Shown: one piece after another, positions 43,003 to 52,366 of the stretch
How positions within the stretch are numbered: the first letter of the stretch is position 1
How the letters are laid out: every line of letters begins with the position of its first letter
From: Pseudomonas viridiflava
Lineage (GTDB): Bacteria > Pseudomonadota > Gammaproteobacteria > Pseudomonadales > Pseudomonadaceae
Assembly (NCBI RefSeq): GCF_900585905.1
Contig: NZ_UTVH01000121.1
Coordinates: forward strand, 62,001-126,000
DNA: 64,000 nt
Direction: 5' to 3'
The notes under the pieces: generated by a model
What the model saw: the letters and a program-made list of their open reading frames with translations, nothing else
The model's database searches: none
What the model was told of the DNA's origin: nothing
Made by a program: the position numbers and the translations under genes

Positions 43003-44214
43003 TCACGCGCAAATTTGGGATTCAACACCACTGCGCACGATGCGCTTGTCCAGATCGCCCCCCAGCCAATAGGCCAGATCAGCCGGGCGTTCGATATTCC
43101 ACGCAACGAAATCAGCGACCTTGCCGACCTCCAGCGAGCCATGGGTGTCACTCATGCCCAGCGCTTTTGCGGCGTTGATGGTGACCCCGGCCAGGGCTTC
43201 TTCCGGGGTCATGCGAAACAGCGTACAGGCCATGTTCAGCATCAGGCGCAGGGACAATGCCGGTGACGTACCGGGGTTGAGGTCGCTGGCGATGGCGATG
43301 TCCACACCCTGTCTGCGTAGCGCATCCATCGGCGGCAATTGGGTTTCGCGCAGGAAGTAATAGGCGCCGGGCAATAGCACCGCCACCGTTCCCGCTGCGG
43401 CCATGGCGATGGCGTCGGCTTCGGTCATGAATTCCAGATGGTCGGCAGACAGTGCCTGATAGCGCGCTGCCAGGCTCGAACCGGCCAGGGACGACAACTG
43501 CTCGGCATGCAGTTTCACCGGCAGCCCCAACTGGCCCGCAGTGATGAACACCTGCTCGACCTGGGCCGGGGTGAAACCCAGATGCTCGCAGAAGGCATCG
43601 ACCGCATCGATCAGGCCTTCTTCGGCCAGAGCGGGCAGCATCTCGCTGCAGACGTGGTGGATGTAGTCGTCGGCACGCCCGGCGTATTCCGGCGGTACGG
43701 CGTGAGCGGCCAGACAGGTGCTGCGCACGGTAACGGGGAGGGTGTTGCCCAGGCGGCGGATGACCCGCAGCAGCTTGCGTTCGCTGGCCAGGTCCAGGCC
43801 GTAGCCGGACTTCATTTCCACTGTGGTAACGCCATCCTTGAGCAGGTGGCGCAGGCGTTGTTCGGCGCTGGCGTACAACTCGTCCTCACTGGCTGCGCGG
43901 GTTGCGCGTACCGTGCTGGCGATGCCGCCACCGGCCGCGGCGATCTCGGCATAACTCACGCCCTGCAGGCGCTGTTCGAACTCGCCGCTGCGGTTGCCGC
44001 CGAATACGGTGTGGGTGTGGCAATCGATCAGGCCGGGGGTGACCCAGGCGCCATTGAGGTCGACAACGGCGTCACAGGCTGTTGCGTCGGCCTGCGCCTC
44101 GGGGCCGATCCACTCGATCAACGCTCCGCTCGTCACGATGGCCGCCTGCTCGATGATCGAGTACTTGCCTTGAGCCATGCTTGCCACGTGACAGTGTTTC
44201 CAGAGCGTTTTCAT
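43003..44214 (-). CDS. hutI: imidazolonepropionase
   Basis: 403 residues of the amidohydrolase fold. The metal site is GLIDCHTHTVFGGNRSGEF, followed by GGGIASTVRATRAA, VEMKSGYGLD and the later AIASDLNPGTSPALSL. It opens the imidazolone ring to N-formimino-glutamate. hutG lies downstream and hutT upstream (15 bases), all on the minus strand. The last residues (VESQICA) abut the REPIN. Confidence 0.95.
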   Translation of the reverse strand: MKTLWKHCHVASMAQGKYSIIEQAAIVTSGALIEWIGPEAQADATACDAVVDLNGAWVTPGLIDCHTHTVFGGNRSGEFEQRLQGVSYAEIAAAGGGIASTVRATRAASEDELYASAEQRLRHLLKDGVTTVEMKSGYGLDLASERKLLRVIRRLGNTLPVTVRSTCLAAHAVPPEYAGRADDYIHHVCSEMLPALAEEGLIDAVDAFCEHLGFTPAQVEQVFITAGQLGLPVKLHAEQLSSLAGSSLAARYQALSADHLEFMTEADAIAMAAAGTVAVLLPGAYYFLRETQLPPMDALRRQGVDIAIASDLNPGTSPALSLRLMLNMACTLFRMTPEEALAGVTINAAKALGMSDTHGSLEVGKVADFVAWNIERPADLAYWLGGDLDKRIVRSGVESQICA

Positions 44215-44229
44215 GTCCAGTCTCCGAGG

Positions 44230-45627
44230 TTATCGAGGCGGGCGCGACGCGGCAGGCTGCTCGGCCGCTTTCGGTTTGACCCATATGAAGTAAGCCGCAA
44301 TCAACAGCGCAACCCACCCGGCGCCGACGATCAGCGCGATGCGGTTGTCCGGGAAGTAACCCAGCACGCCGAAGATGAACAGCATAAAGGCGATGGCCGC
44401 TGCCGGTGCCCAGGGCCAGAACGGCACCGGGAATTTCAGTTGCCCTGCGTCTTCGCGGCTCATTTTGCGGCGCATGGCCACTTGCGTCAGCAGAATCATC
44501 AGCCACACCCAGACCGTGGCGAAGGTCGCAATCGAAGCAATGATCAGAAACACGTTTTCCGGGATGAAGTAGTTGAGCAGCACGCCGATCAGCAGCGCGA
44601 CGGCCATCACCAGCACGGTCATCCACGGCACGCCCTGTGACGACAGGCGTGAAAAGGCAGCAGGCGCCTGACCCTGGCGCGCCAGGCCATACATGATGCG
44701 CCCCGCACCGAACACGTCGCTGTTGATCGCCGAAACTGCCGCCGAAATCACCACCACGTTGAGCAGAGCAGCGGCCCAGGGCAGGCCGAGGCTGGAAAAA
44801 ATCTGCACGAACGGGCTGTTGGCCTTGGTGATCTGCGACCACGGGAACAGCGACATCAGCACAAACAGCGTCAGCACGTAGAACAGCAGGATGCGCATGG
44901 GCACCGAGTTGATGGCCTTGGGAATCGTGACCTGCGGGTCCCTGGCTTCGCCTGCGGTGATGCCGATGATTTCGATGCCACCGAAGGCGAACATCACCAC
45001 CGCAAAGCAGGCAATCAGGCCGCCGATGCCATTGGGCATGAAGCCGCCATGGCTCCACAGGTTGCTGATGCTGGAGACCGAGTCGCCACTGCCCGACAGG
45101 TTGACGCCGAATAGCAGCAGGCCAAGTCCGGCCACGATCATGGCGACAATGGCGCCGACCTTGAGCAGTGACAGCCAGAACTCGGTTTCACCGAAGACCT
45201 TGACGTTGCACAGGTTGAGCGCGCCGATCAGGAACACAATGCCCAGCACCCAGATCCAGCGCGGCACGTCGGGAAACCAGAAGCCCATGTAGATGCCGAA
45301 TGCGGTGACGTCGGCGATACAGACGATGATCATCTCGAAGGCGTAAGTCCAGCCCAGCACGAAGCCGGCCATTGGCCCCAGCCAGATGCTGGCGTACTCG
45401 CTGAACGAGCCGGAAACCGGGTTGTGCACGGCCATTTCGCCCAGTGCGCGCATGACCATGAAGACGGCGGCACCGCCGATCAGGTAGGCCAGCAATACCG
45501 CCGGGCCCGCCATCTGGATCGCCGCTGCGGAGCCGTAGAAAAGCCCGGTGCCAATGGCCGATCCCAGCGCCATGAAGCGAATGTGTCGAGCTGAAAGCCC
45601 GCGTTTCAAACCTTGCTGTGACGTCAT
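44230..45627 (-). CDS. hutT: amino acid permease of the APC family, histidine uptake (HutT)
   Basis: 465 residues from ATG 45627; the frame extends two codons further to a TTG. Twelve membrane helices, the AAT-type N-terminus LKRGLSARHIRFMALGSAIG and TGLFYGSAAAIQMAGPAVLLA, and GEMAVHNPVSGSFSEYA. The family includes ProY, HisP-like and HutT carriers. Its place between hutH and hutI argues for histidine or urocanate as substrate. A 319-base gap with one REPIN separates it from hutH. Confidence 0.85.
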   Translation of the reverse strand: MTSQQGLKRGLSARHIRFMALGSAIGTGLFYGSAAAIQMAGPAVLLAYLIGGAAVFMVMRALGEMAVHNPVSGSFSEYASIWLGPMAGFVLGWTYAFEMIIVCIADVTAFGIYMGFWFPDVPRWIWVLGIVFLIGALNLCNVKVFGETEFWLSLLKVGAIVAMIVAGLGLLLFGVNLSGSGDSVSSISNLWSHGGFMPNGIGGLIACFAVVMFAFGGIEIIGITAGEARDPQVTIPKAINSVPMRILLFYVLTLFVLMSLFPWSQITKANSPFVQIFSSLGLPWAAALLNVVVISAAVSAINSDVFGAGRIMYGLARQGQAPAAFSRLSSQGVPWMTVLVMAVALLIGVLLNYFIPENVFLIIASIATFATVWVWLMILLTQVAMRRKMSREDAGQLKFPVPFWPWAPAAAIAFMLFIFGVLGYFPDNRIALIVGAGWVALLIAAYFIWVKPKAAEQPAASRPPR

Positions 45628-45821
45628 TTCCAATCCAATCCAGTTTCTTTCCAGCGAACTGCCAGGTACTCAGGGCGGCAAGGATACCTGCTGGGTGGCG
45701 TCGGTCGAATCACTGCGCGCGCCGGTGTCGCCTGGCTGACATCCGCTGTCATGGATGTCTATACGTCTGGATGTTGCCCCTTATCAAACAAAAACATAAC
45801 GCCGTAACTTGGAATGCTTTT

Positions 45822-45924
45822 TTAGGAGCTCATGAGCACCGCGAGGCAGCGATAGCAATCTGCCTGATATACCGCTATCGCGGCCTCGCGGTGCTCGGTG
45901 GAACGCCACCCCGGACGCTCCTAC
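45822..45924. repeat. REPIN-like element with GCACCGCGAGG arms
   Basis: Left arm TTAGGAGCTCATGAGCACCG, right side CGCGGTGCTCGGTGGAACGC ending in GACGCTCCTAC. The remainder of the 45628-45946 gap contains no gene I can support. Confidence 0.7.
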
Positions 45925-45946
45925 AGGTCCAATGTTTGCTGCGTGA

Positions 45947-47494
45947 CTAAGCCGATTCGTGTTCATCCGGCCGACGACAACCCTGAAACACCCGCGCCAG
46001 CAGCGCCTCGCTTCTGAGCACCTTTGCGCTGCTGGCGATGTCCGGCGCGAGCCAGCGGTCTTCGTCGTAGGGCGGCACTGTCTCGCGCAGCAGGCGCCAG
46101 GCCGCGTCGGTGCCCTGGCCGAAACGCTGGGCCTTGAGGAACTCGAAGGCCTGGGCGGCGAGCAGGTACTCGATCGCCAGAATCTGGGTGGTGTTATCCA
46201 GCACCTTGTGCAGCTTCAGTGCGGCGTTGGTGCCCATGCTCAGATGGTCCTCCTGCAGACCGGAGGTAACAAAGTTGTCGGTCACGGCGGGCTGCGCCAA
46301 CTGGCGGTTTTCTGCACACAAGGACGCTGCAACGTATTGCACGATCATCATGCCGGAGTTGACCCCTGGCTGGCTGACCAGAAAGGCTGGCAGATTGCTG
46401 ATGGTCGGGTTGATCAGGCGATCCAGCCGGCGTTCGGCAATCGAGCCCAGTTCGGCCACCGCAATGGCCAGCAAATCTGCTGCCATGGCCACCGACTGAC
46501 CATGGGGATTGGCCTGCGAGACCACGCGCCAGGCCTCTGGCGTGCCCAGCAGCAGCGGGTTGTCAGTGGCCGAGCTCAACTCGATTTCAATTTGCCGGGT
46601 CGCGTGCACCCACTGATCACGCGTCGCGCCGTGCACCTGCGGAATCGAGCGCACGCTCAATGCGTCCTGGGTGCGGATGCCGCGACTGTTGACGACCATC
46701 TCGCTGCCATCGAGCAGACTGCGCAGGTTACGCCCCACGATCTGCATGCCCGGGTGCGGTTTGAGCGCGATGATTTCCGCGTCAAAGGCATTGATCTGCC
46801 CGCCCAGCGCCTCGAAACTCATGGCCCCGATCACATCTGCCCATTCGCTCAGGCGCTGGGCGTCGGCAATGGCCAGGCAACTGAGGCCGGTCATGCAGGG
46901 CGTGCCGTTGACCAGGCACAGGCCGTCCTTGGCGCCGAGTGCCACCGGGCGCAACCCTTCTGCGTCGAGCGCCTGCCGGGCCGGGATGACCTGGCCGCGA
47001 TAACTGACGTTGCCCACCCCTAGCAACGCAATGCCGATATGCGCCATGTGCGTCAGGTAACCCACCGAGCCTTGCGACGGTATATAGGGCGTGATGTGGC
47101 GGTTAAGCAGGTCGAGCAAGGCCTGCACCACCTGCCGATGCAGGCCTGACTTGCCCTGGCTGTAATTGATGATGGCGGCGCAGATAATCGACCGGGTCTG
47201 TTCATCGGACAGCGCCACGCCGACCCCGCAGGCATGGCTGAGCAAGGTGTTGCGCGACAGCTGGCTCAGTTCTTCGCCTTGGAGCGACACGTTGCACAGC
47301 GCGCCCAGCCCGGTGTTCACCCCGTAAGCGCGCTCACCACTGGCGACGATGCACTGGACGATGGCCTGGGCGTTGTCGATGCGTGCCCAGGCGCTGGCCG
47401 ACAGCGCCATCTGGGCGCCATGACGGGCCACGGCGACCACGTCCTGCCAGTGCACGGGCCCTTCGCCGACGATGACCTGATCCAGTGCCGTCAT
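45947..47494 (-). CDS. hutH: histidine ammonia-lyase homologue lacking the MIO Ala-Ser-Gly triad
   Basis: 515 residues from ATG 47494 (AGGAG eight bases upstream). The HAL fold is clear: GERAYGVNTGLGALCNV, CLVNGTPCMTGLSCLA, QDALSVRSIPQVHGATRD and SSATDNPLL. But where canonical HutH has GSVGASGDLAPLAHM (Ala-Ser-Gly cyclises to the MIO electrophile), this protein reads QGSVGYLTHMAHIGIALLG, with the triad gone and about four residues fewer. P. aeruginosa PA5093 is, from memory, of the same type. It may be inactive, act on another substrate or be a non-MIO paralogue. No canonical copy is in the window. Confidence 0.82.
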   Translation of the reverse strand: MTALDQVIVGEGPVHWQDVVAVARHGAQMALSASAWARIDNAQAIVQCIVASGERAYGVNTGLGALCNVSLQGEELSQLSRNTLLSHACGVGVALSDEQTRSIICAAIINYSQGKSGLHRQVVQALLDLLNRHITPYIPSQGSVGYLTHMAHIGIALLGVGNVSYRGQVIPARQALDAEGLRPVALGAKDGLCLVNGTPCMTGLSCLAIADAQRLSEWADVIGAMSFEALGGQINAFDAEIIALKPHPGMQIVGRNLRSLLDGSEMVVNSRGIRTQDALSVRSIPQVHGATRDQWVHATRQIEIELSSATDNPLLLGTPEAWRVVSQANPHGQSVAMAADLLAIAVAELGSIAERRLDRLINPTISNLPAFLVSQPGVNSGMMIVQYVAASLCAENRQLAQPAVTDNFVTSGLQEDHLSMGTNAALKLHKVLDNTTQILAIEYLLAAQAFEFLKAQRFGQGTDAAWRLLRETVPPYDEDRWLAPDIASSAKVLRSEALLARVFQGCRRPDEHESA

Positions 47495-47504
47495 GGCCGC
47501 GCTC

Positions 47505-48335
47505 CTAAACCGTGACTGCGCGCCGCTGCACGAAACGATCAACGTAGTCGTCGGCGGGGGAGTAAAGGATTTCTTTGGGCGTGCCGACCTGAATCAGGCG
47601 GCCGTCCTTGAGGATGGCAATGCGGTTGCCGATGCGCACCGCTTCATCCAGGTCGTGGGTGATGAACACGATGGTTTTCTTCAGGTTGCTCTGCAGTTCC
47701 AGCAACTGGTCCTGCATTTCGGCGCGGATCAGGGGATCGAGGGCGCTGAAGGCTTCATCCATGAGGATGATGTCGGTGTCCGCTGCCAGTGCCCGGGCCA
47801 GGCCTACGCGTTGGCGCATGCCGCCGGAAAGCTGGTGCGGGTATTTGTTTTCGTAGCCTTTGAGGCCGACCGTGGTGATCCAGTGCTGCGCCCGCTCGGC
47901 GCAGTGCTCCTTGCTCTCGCCGCGCACTTTCAGGCCGTAGGCGACGTTGTCCTGCACGCTCTTGTGGGGGAGCAAGCCGAAGCTCTGGAACACCATGCTG
48001 ATTTTCTTGCGGCGAAATTGACGCAGCGCTTCCATGTCGTACTGCAGGATGTTTTCGCCATCCACCAGGATTTCTCCGCTGGTAGGATCGATCAGGCGAT
48101 TGAAGTGGCGCACCAGGGTGGACTTGCCGGAACCGGACAGGCCCATGATCACGAAAATTTCGCCGCTGGCAATCGACAGCGAGAGGTCGTTGACGCCTAC
48201 CACGCAACCGGTTTTTTCCAGCACCTCATCCTTGCTGCTGTTGTGCCGGACCATCTCCAGCGCATCTTTGTAGCGGTTGCCGAAAATCTTGAAGACGTTG
48301 CGGACCACGATTTTGTCGGGCTGCTGCACGCTCAT
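47505..48335 (-). CDS. hutV: glycine-betaine/histidine-type ABC transporter ATP-binding protein (HutV)
   Basis: 276 residues. Walker A GLSGSGKST, signature LSGGMRQRVGLARAL, Walker B DIILMDEAFSALDPLIR. The N-terminal NSSKDEVLEKTGCVVGVNDLSL is typical of the ProV/OpuAA type. With HutW and HutX it imports histidine (shown for the SBW25 homologues). Its ATG overlaps the hutW stop; hutH follows 10 bases after its stop. Confidence 0.9.
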   Translation of the reverse strand: MSVQQPDKIVVRNVFKIFGNRYKDALEMVRHNSSKDEVLEKTGCVVGVNDLSLSIASGEIFVIMGLSGSGKSTLVRHFNRLIDPTSGEILVDGENILQYDMEALRQFRRKKISMVFQSFGLLPHKSVQDNVAYGLKVRGESKEHCAERAQHWITTVGLKGYENKYPHQLSGGMRQRVGLARALAADTDIILMDEAFSALDPLIRAEMQDQLLELQSNLKKTIVFITHDLDEAVRIGNRIAILKDGRLIQVGTPKEILYSPADDYVDRFVQRRAVTV

Positions 48336-49183
48336 TTGTTCGCCTCATGTCGTGGTCGGCCATAGGCCTGGGTGATGCGGTCGATGACCACTGCAAGAAT
48401 CACGATGGCCAAACCCGCTTCCAGGCCACGGCCGACGTTGAGGGTCTGGATCCCGATGAGCACGTCTTCGCCCAGGCCGCGAGCGCCGATCATCGAGGCG
48501 ATGACCACCATCGACAGCGCCATCATCGTGGTCTGGTTGATCCCGGCCATGATGCTGGGCAGCGCCAGCGGCAGTTGCACGCCGAACAATTGCTGCCAGC
48601 GGTTGGCGCCGAACGCGTTGATCGCCTCCATGACTTCGCCATCCACCTGGCGGATGCCCAGGTCAGTGAGGCGAATCAGCGGCGGTGCGGCGTAGATGAC
48701 GGTGGCGAAGATCGCCGGGACTTTGCCCAGGCCGAACAGCATCAGCACCGGGATCAGGTACACGAAGCTGGGCATGGTCTGCATGATGTCCAGCAATGGC
48801 ATCAGCACTGAACGCAGGCGATTGCTGCGCGCCGACAGAATCCCCAGCGGAATGCCGATGATCACCGAAATCAGGGTCGCCACCAGCATCAGCGCAAGGG
48901 TCTGCATGAGCTTGTCCCACAGGCCGACCGCGCCCACCAGAAACAGCAGGCCGACGATTACCGCAGTGGTGACGATTTTGCGGGTGGCATGCCAGGCAAT
49001 GCCGCCGACAATCGCCAGCATCAACCACCACGGCGCCAGGCGCAGCAGGCCTTCGAGGTTGACGATGGCCCACAGCAGGGTGTCGGAGATCTGCCGGAAC
49101 ACGTCGCCGTAGTTGGTCACCAACGCATCCACCCAGTCGTTAACCAGGTTGGCGATGGAGAATGTGAAGCTTTCGGGGAACAT
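48332..49183 (-). CDS. hutW: ABC transporter permease (ProW/OpuAB-like, HutW)
   Basis: 283 residues from ATG 49183 (MFPESFTFSIANLVNDW). An earlier open frame reads through a REPIN and is rejected. Membrane helices include LLRLAPWWLMLAIVGGIAW and LALMLVATLISVIIGIPLG; the loop EAINAFGANRWQQLFGVQLP contacts the ATPase. It forms the inner-membrane channel for the HutX-bound substrate. Confidence 0.9.
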   Translation of the reverse strand: MFPESFTFSIANLVNDWVDALVTNYGDVFRQISDTLLWAIVNLEGLLRLAPWWLMLAIVGGIAWHATRKIVTTAVIVGLLFLVGAVGLWDKLMQTLALMLVATLISVIIGIPLGILSARSNRLRSVLMPLLDIMQTMPSFVYLIPVLMLFGLGKVPAIFATVIYAAPPLIRLTDLGIRQVDGEVMEAINAFGANRWQQLFGVQLPLALPSIMAGINQTTMMALSMVVIASMIGARGLGEDVLIGIQTLNVGRGLEAGLAIVILAVVIDRITQAYGRPRHEANK

Positions 49184-49235
49184 AAGATGCTCTCGATCAA
49201 ATAAATGGAGCGTTTTCAGTAAATCGAAAAGCCCT

Positions 49236-49322
49236 GTAGGAGCGCGCTTGTCCGCGATTATGGTATGCCTGCAACGGATATGTCGGATGACACATCGCAA
49301 TCGCGGGCAAGCGCGCTCCTAC
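49236..49322. repeat. REPIN between hutX and hutW
   Basis: Arms GTAGGAGCGCGCTTGTCCGC and CGGGCAAGCGCGCTCCTAC, 87 bp. It lies inside the hut transporter transcript and could uncouple hutX from hutWV expression. Confidence 0.88.
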
Positions 49323-49338
49323 AATGGGTGGCTTGCGC

Positions 49339-50307
49339 TTACAACGAAGCATCCACCTTTTTCGCCGCGTCTTCACTCACCCAGGCGTGCCAGAGCTCGG
49401 GGTGCTCCTTGAGGAAAATCTGCGCCAGCTTCGGCGATTCGATGCGGTCCTTGCTCATTCGGGCCAGGTTCTGGTTGAGCAGGTCGATAGGGATGTTGAC
49501 CTTTTCCATCACCGCAACCAGCTCGGGCGCCTGTTCGTGGAACGCCTTGGACAGGCCGACCTTGATCTCGATGGTCTTGTTGACCCCGGCTTTTTCTTCC
49601 AGACGGACCATGTCGACCTGGCCCATCAGCGGTGTGGGCGACCAGTAATAGGTCAGGATCGGCTCACCCCGCTTGTAGCTCGACAGGATCGCGGCGTCCA
49701 GCGCCGGGCCGGTGCCCGGACGGAAATTGGTGTATTTGTCTTCCAGCCCGTAGCTTTTCAGCATCTCGCTGTTTTCCAACTCGCAGGTCCAGCCAGCCGG
49801 GCAATTGTAGAAACGGCCCTTGCCGGGCTCTTCCGCATCCTTGAACACTGCCGAGTATTGCGCCAGATCGCTGATCGCTTTCAGATTCGGGGCGCGGGCT
49901 TCCAGCTTGCGCTTGGCGTCGCCCTCAATCACGTAGCGCGGCACGTACCAGCCTTCGACCGCGCCCTTGACCGGGCTGCCAACGCCCACCACCTTGCCCG
50001 CCTTTTCGGCCTTGTTCCACACCTCGCTACGGCCAACCCACTCTTCGGCAAAGACCTGGATGTCGTTGCTGCTCAGGGCGTTTTCCATGGTGATGGAGTT
50101 GCCCGGCAGGCTGTCCACTTCGCAGCCGTAACCCTTGCTCAGGATCACTTGCATCACGTCGGTCAGCAGCATGCCGCTTTCCCAGTTCAGCCCGGCGAAC
50201 TTCACCGACTTGCCGGATTCGCACCAGCCAGCCGCCTGGCTGATGCCTGCGCCAGAGAGCAGGCCCAGAGAAATCAGGGTGGATAGCAAAGCCTTCTTGG
50301 TTTTCAT
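49339..50307 (-). CDS. hutX: ABC transporter periplasmic binding protein (HutX, OpuAC-like)
   Basis: 322 residues from ATG 50307. A signal peptide (MKTKKALLSTLISLGLLS ending near SQA) is followed by GWCESGKSVKFAGLNWESG. The OpuAC domain shows LPGNSITMENALSSNDIQVF, WYVPRYVIEG, FYNCPAGWTCE and the tail HPELWHAWVSEDAAKKV. It binds the transporter's substrate, expected to be histidine from context. GAGGAG lies about 10 bases before the ATG. Confidence 0.88.
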   Translation of the reverse strand: MKTKKALLSTLISLGLLSGAGISQAAGWCESGKSVKFAGLNWESGMLLTDVMQVILSKGYGCEVDSLPGNSITMENALSSNDIQVFAEEWVGRSEVWNKAEKAGKVVGVGSPVKGAVEGWYVPRYVIEGDAKRKLEARAPNLKAISDLAQYSAVFKDAEEPGKGRFYNCPAGWTCELENSEMLKSYGLEDKYTNFRPGTGPALDAAILSSYKRGEPILTYYWSPTPLMGQVDMVRLEEKAGVNKTIEIKVGLSKAFHEQAPELVAVMEKVNIPIDLLNQNLARMSKDRIESPKLAQIFLKEHPELWHAWVSEDAAKKVDASL

Positions 50308-50453
50308 GCAGTGATGCTCCTCGCGAATGGATGTGGGCAGTTTCCAGATCAAAGTAGCCAGAAGCCTGATTCCAGGACACTTGACGGTCCTTTGGGGTGG
50401 TCAGTTCCTTCTGCACTGTTGGAGATCCTTTGTGGGTGATTCTGATGTGCGAC

Positions 50454-50543
50454 GTGGGACCGGCTTTAGCCGGGAAGGGGCCGCTACATACGACGCATTT
50501 GTGTCGCCAGAAATGCCGCCTTCCCGGCTGAAGCCGGTCCCAC
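50454..50543. repeat. REPIN (GTGGGACCGGCTT type) between hutU and hutX
   Basis: Arms GTGGGACCGGCTTTAGCCGG and CCGGCTGAAGCCGGTCCCAC; same family as 29344-29432. The 288-base hutU-hutX gap contains nothing else I can support. Confidence 0.88.
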
Positions 50544-50595
50544 GACATCTCCAATATCTCAGATTGCACCGCTCCCACATGACAGCGCTAAACCC

Positions 50596-52278
50596 TCAAC
50601 TCCCCACCATCGGCAGATTCAATCCCTTCTCGCGAGCGCAATCGATGGCGATCTGATAACCAGCGTCGGCATGGCGCATCACGCCAGTGGCCGGGTCGTT
50701 GTGCAGCACCCGGGCGATGCGTTCGGCTGCGTCGTCCGAGCCGTCACACACAATCACCATCCCTGAATGCTGGGAAAAGCCCATGCCCACGCCGCCGCCG
50801 TGGTGCAGCGACACCCAGGTTGCGCCGCTGGCGGTGTTGAGCAGGGCGTTGAGCAGTGGCCAGTCGGAGACCGCATCGGAGCCGTCCTGCATGGACTCGG
50901 TTTCGCGGTTGGGGCTGGACACGGAGCCGGAGTCCAGGTGATCGCGACCAATGACCACAGGTGCCGACAATTCACCACTGCGCACCATTTCATTGAATGC
51001 CAGGCCCAGTTTTGCCCGCTGACCCAGGCCGACCCAGCAGATGCGTGCCGGCAAGCCCTGAAAGGCGATGCGCTCGCGGGCCATGTTCAGCCAGTTATGC
51101 AGGTGGGCATCGTCAGGGATCAGTTCCTTGACCTTGGCATCGGTCTTGTAAATGTCTTGCGGGTCGCCGGACAGCGCGGCCCAGCGGAAGGGTCCTACGC
51201 CACGGCAGAACAATGGCCGAATGTAGGCAGGGACAAATCCTGGGAAGTCGAAAGCGTTTTCCACGCCGACCTCCTTGGCCATCTGGCGAATGTTGTTGCC
51301 GTAGTCGAAGGTCGGAATGCCCTTCTGCTGAAACGCCAGCATCGCTTCAACGTGCTCGGCCATGGACTGCTTGGCGGCCTTGACCACTGCAGCAGGTTCC
51401 GTCAGAGCGCGGGCGCGGTATTCCTCCCACGTCCAGCCTTTGGGCAGGTAGCCATTGAGCGGGTCGTGGGCGCTGGTCTGGTCGGTGACCATGTCCGGGC
51501 GCACGCCACGGCGGACCATTTCCGGCAGGATGTCGGCGGCGTTGCCACACAAGGCGATGGAAATGGCCTTGCCTTCGCCGGTGTATCGGGCGATGCGTGC
51601 CAGGGCGTCGTCCAGGTCTGTGGCCTGTTCGTCGACGTAGCGCGTCTTGAGGCGGAAGTCGATGCGGCTCTGCTGGCATTCGATGTTCAGCGAACAGGCG
51701 CCCGCCATGCCGGCGGCCAGGGGCTGCGCGCCGCCCATGCCGCCCAGGCCTGCGGTCAGCACCCACTTGCCTGTCAGATCGCCGTTGTAATGCTGGCGTC
51801 CGGCTTCGACGAAGGTTTCATAGGTGCCCTGAACAATGCCCTGGCTGCCGATATAGATCCAGCTGCCAGCGGTCATCTGGCCGTACATCGCCAGGCCCTT
51901 GGCATCCAGTTCGTTGAAGTGCTCCCAGCTGGCCCAGTGCGGCACCAGGTTGGAGTTGGCGATCAGTACCCGTGGCGCGTTGCTGTGGGTCTTGAACACC
52001 CCGACAGGCTTGCCTGACTGGATCAGCAGGGTTTCGTCATCGTTGAGCTGAGTCAGGCTGTCGACGATCTTGTCGTAGCATTCCCAGTTGCGCGCTGCGC
52101 GGCCGATGCCACCGTAGACCACCAGCTCCCTGGGGTTCTCGGCCACTTCCGGGTCCAGATTGTTCATCAGCATGCGCAGCGGGGCTTCGGTCATCCAGCT
52201 TTTCGCGGTGAGCCGGGTGCCACGTGCAGCGCGCACTTCGACGTCTCGGTAGCGGGTCCAGTGTTGGTGATCGGTCAC
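50596..52278 (-). CDS. hutU: urocanate hydratase
   Basis: 560 residues starting at GTG 52278 (CAGGAG six to seven bases upstream). The open frame runs upstream through the operator and promoter to 52410, but homologues start at this point (TDHQHW, then YRDVEVRAARG). It shows the NAD-binding GGLGGMGGAQPLA, the active-site region VYGGIGRAARNWECYDKIV and GRDHLDSGSVSSPNRET. It hydrates urocanate to imidazolone propionate. It is the first gene of the minus-strand hut block. Confidence 0.95.
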   Translation of the reverse strand: MTDHQHWTRYRDVEVRAARGTRLTAKSWMTEAPLRMLMNNLDPEVAENPRELVVYGGIGRAARNWECYDKIVDSLTQLNDDETLLIQSGKPVGVFKTHSNAPRVLIANSNLVPHWASWEHFNELDAKGLAMYGQMTAGSWIYIGSQGIVQGTYETFVEAGRQHYNGDLTGKWVLTAGLGGMGGAQPLAAGMAGACSLNIECQQSRIDFRLKTRYVDEQATDLDDALARIARYTGEGKAISIALCGNAADILPEMVRRGVRPDMVTDQTSAHDPLNGYLPKGWTWEEYRARALTEPAAVVKAAKQSMAEHVEAMLAFQQKGIPTFDYGNNIRQMAKEVGVENAFDFPGFVPAYIRPLFCRGVGPFRWAALSGDPQDIYKTDAKVKELIPDDAHLHNWLNMARERIAFQGLPARICWVGLGQRAKLGLAFNEMVRSGELSAPVVIGRDHLDSGSVSSPNRETESMQDGSDAVSDWPLLNALLNTASGATWVSLHHGGGVGMGFSQHSGMVIVCDGSDDAAERIARVLHNDPATGVMRHADAGYQIAIDCAREKGLNLPMVGS

Positions 52279-52313
52279 GGCAGACTCCTGCGCGTTCAAT
52301 GCGCTTGGCTGTA

Positions 52314-52327
52314 CTTGTATGTACAAG
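52314..52327 (-). promoter_or_regulatory. HutC operator upstream of hutU
   Basis: CTTGTATGTACAAG, a dyad with perfect six-base arms. It lies 36 bases before the hutU GTG and overlaps the expected start of transcription from the sigma-54 promoter, a position suited to repression. The TATGTA centre is shared with the candidate site before hutF. Confidence 0.78.
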
Positions 52328-52330
52328 CCT

Positions 52331-52348
52331 ATGCAATTGAAATACCAA
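52331..52348 (-). promoter_or_regulatory. sigma-54 promoter of hutU
   Basis: On the minus strand TTGGTATTTCAATTGCAT: GG and GC are separated by exactly ten bases, and TTGCA is the -12 element. It fits the known RpoN/CbrB-NtrC control of hutU in fluorescent pseudomonads. Confidence 0.75.
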
Positions 52349-52366
52349 CATTGGAAACCCACCCCT

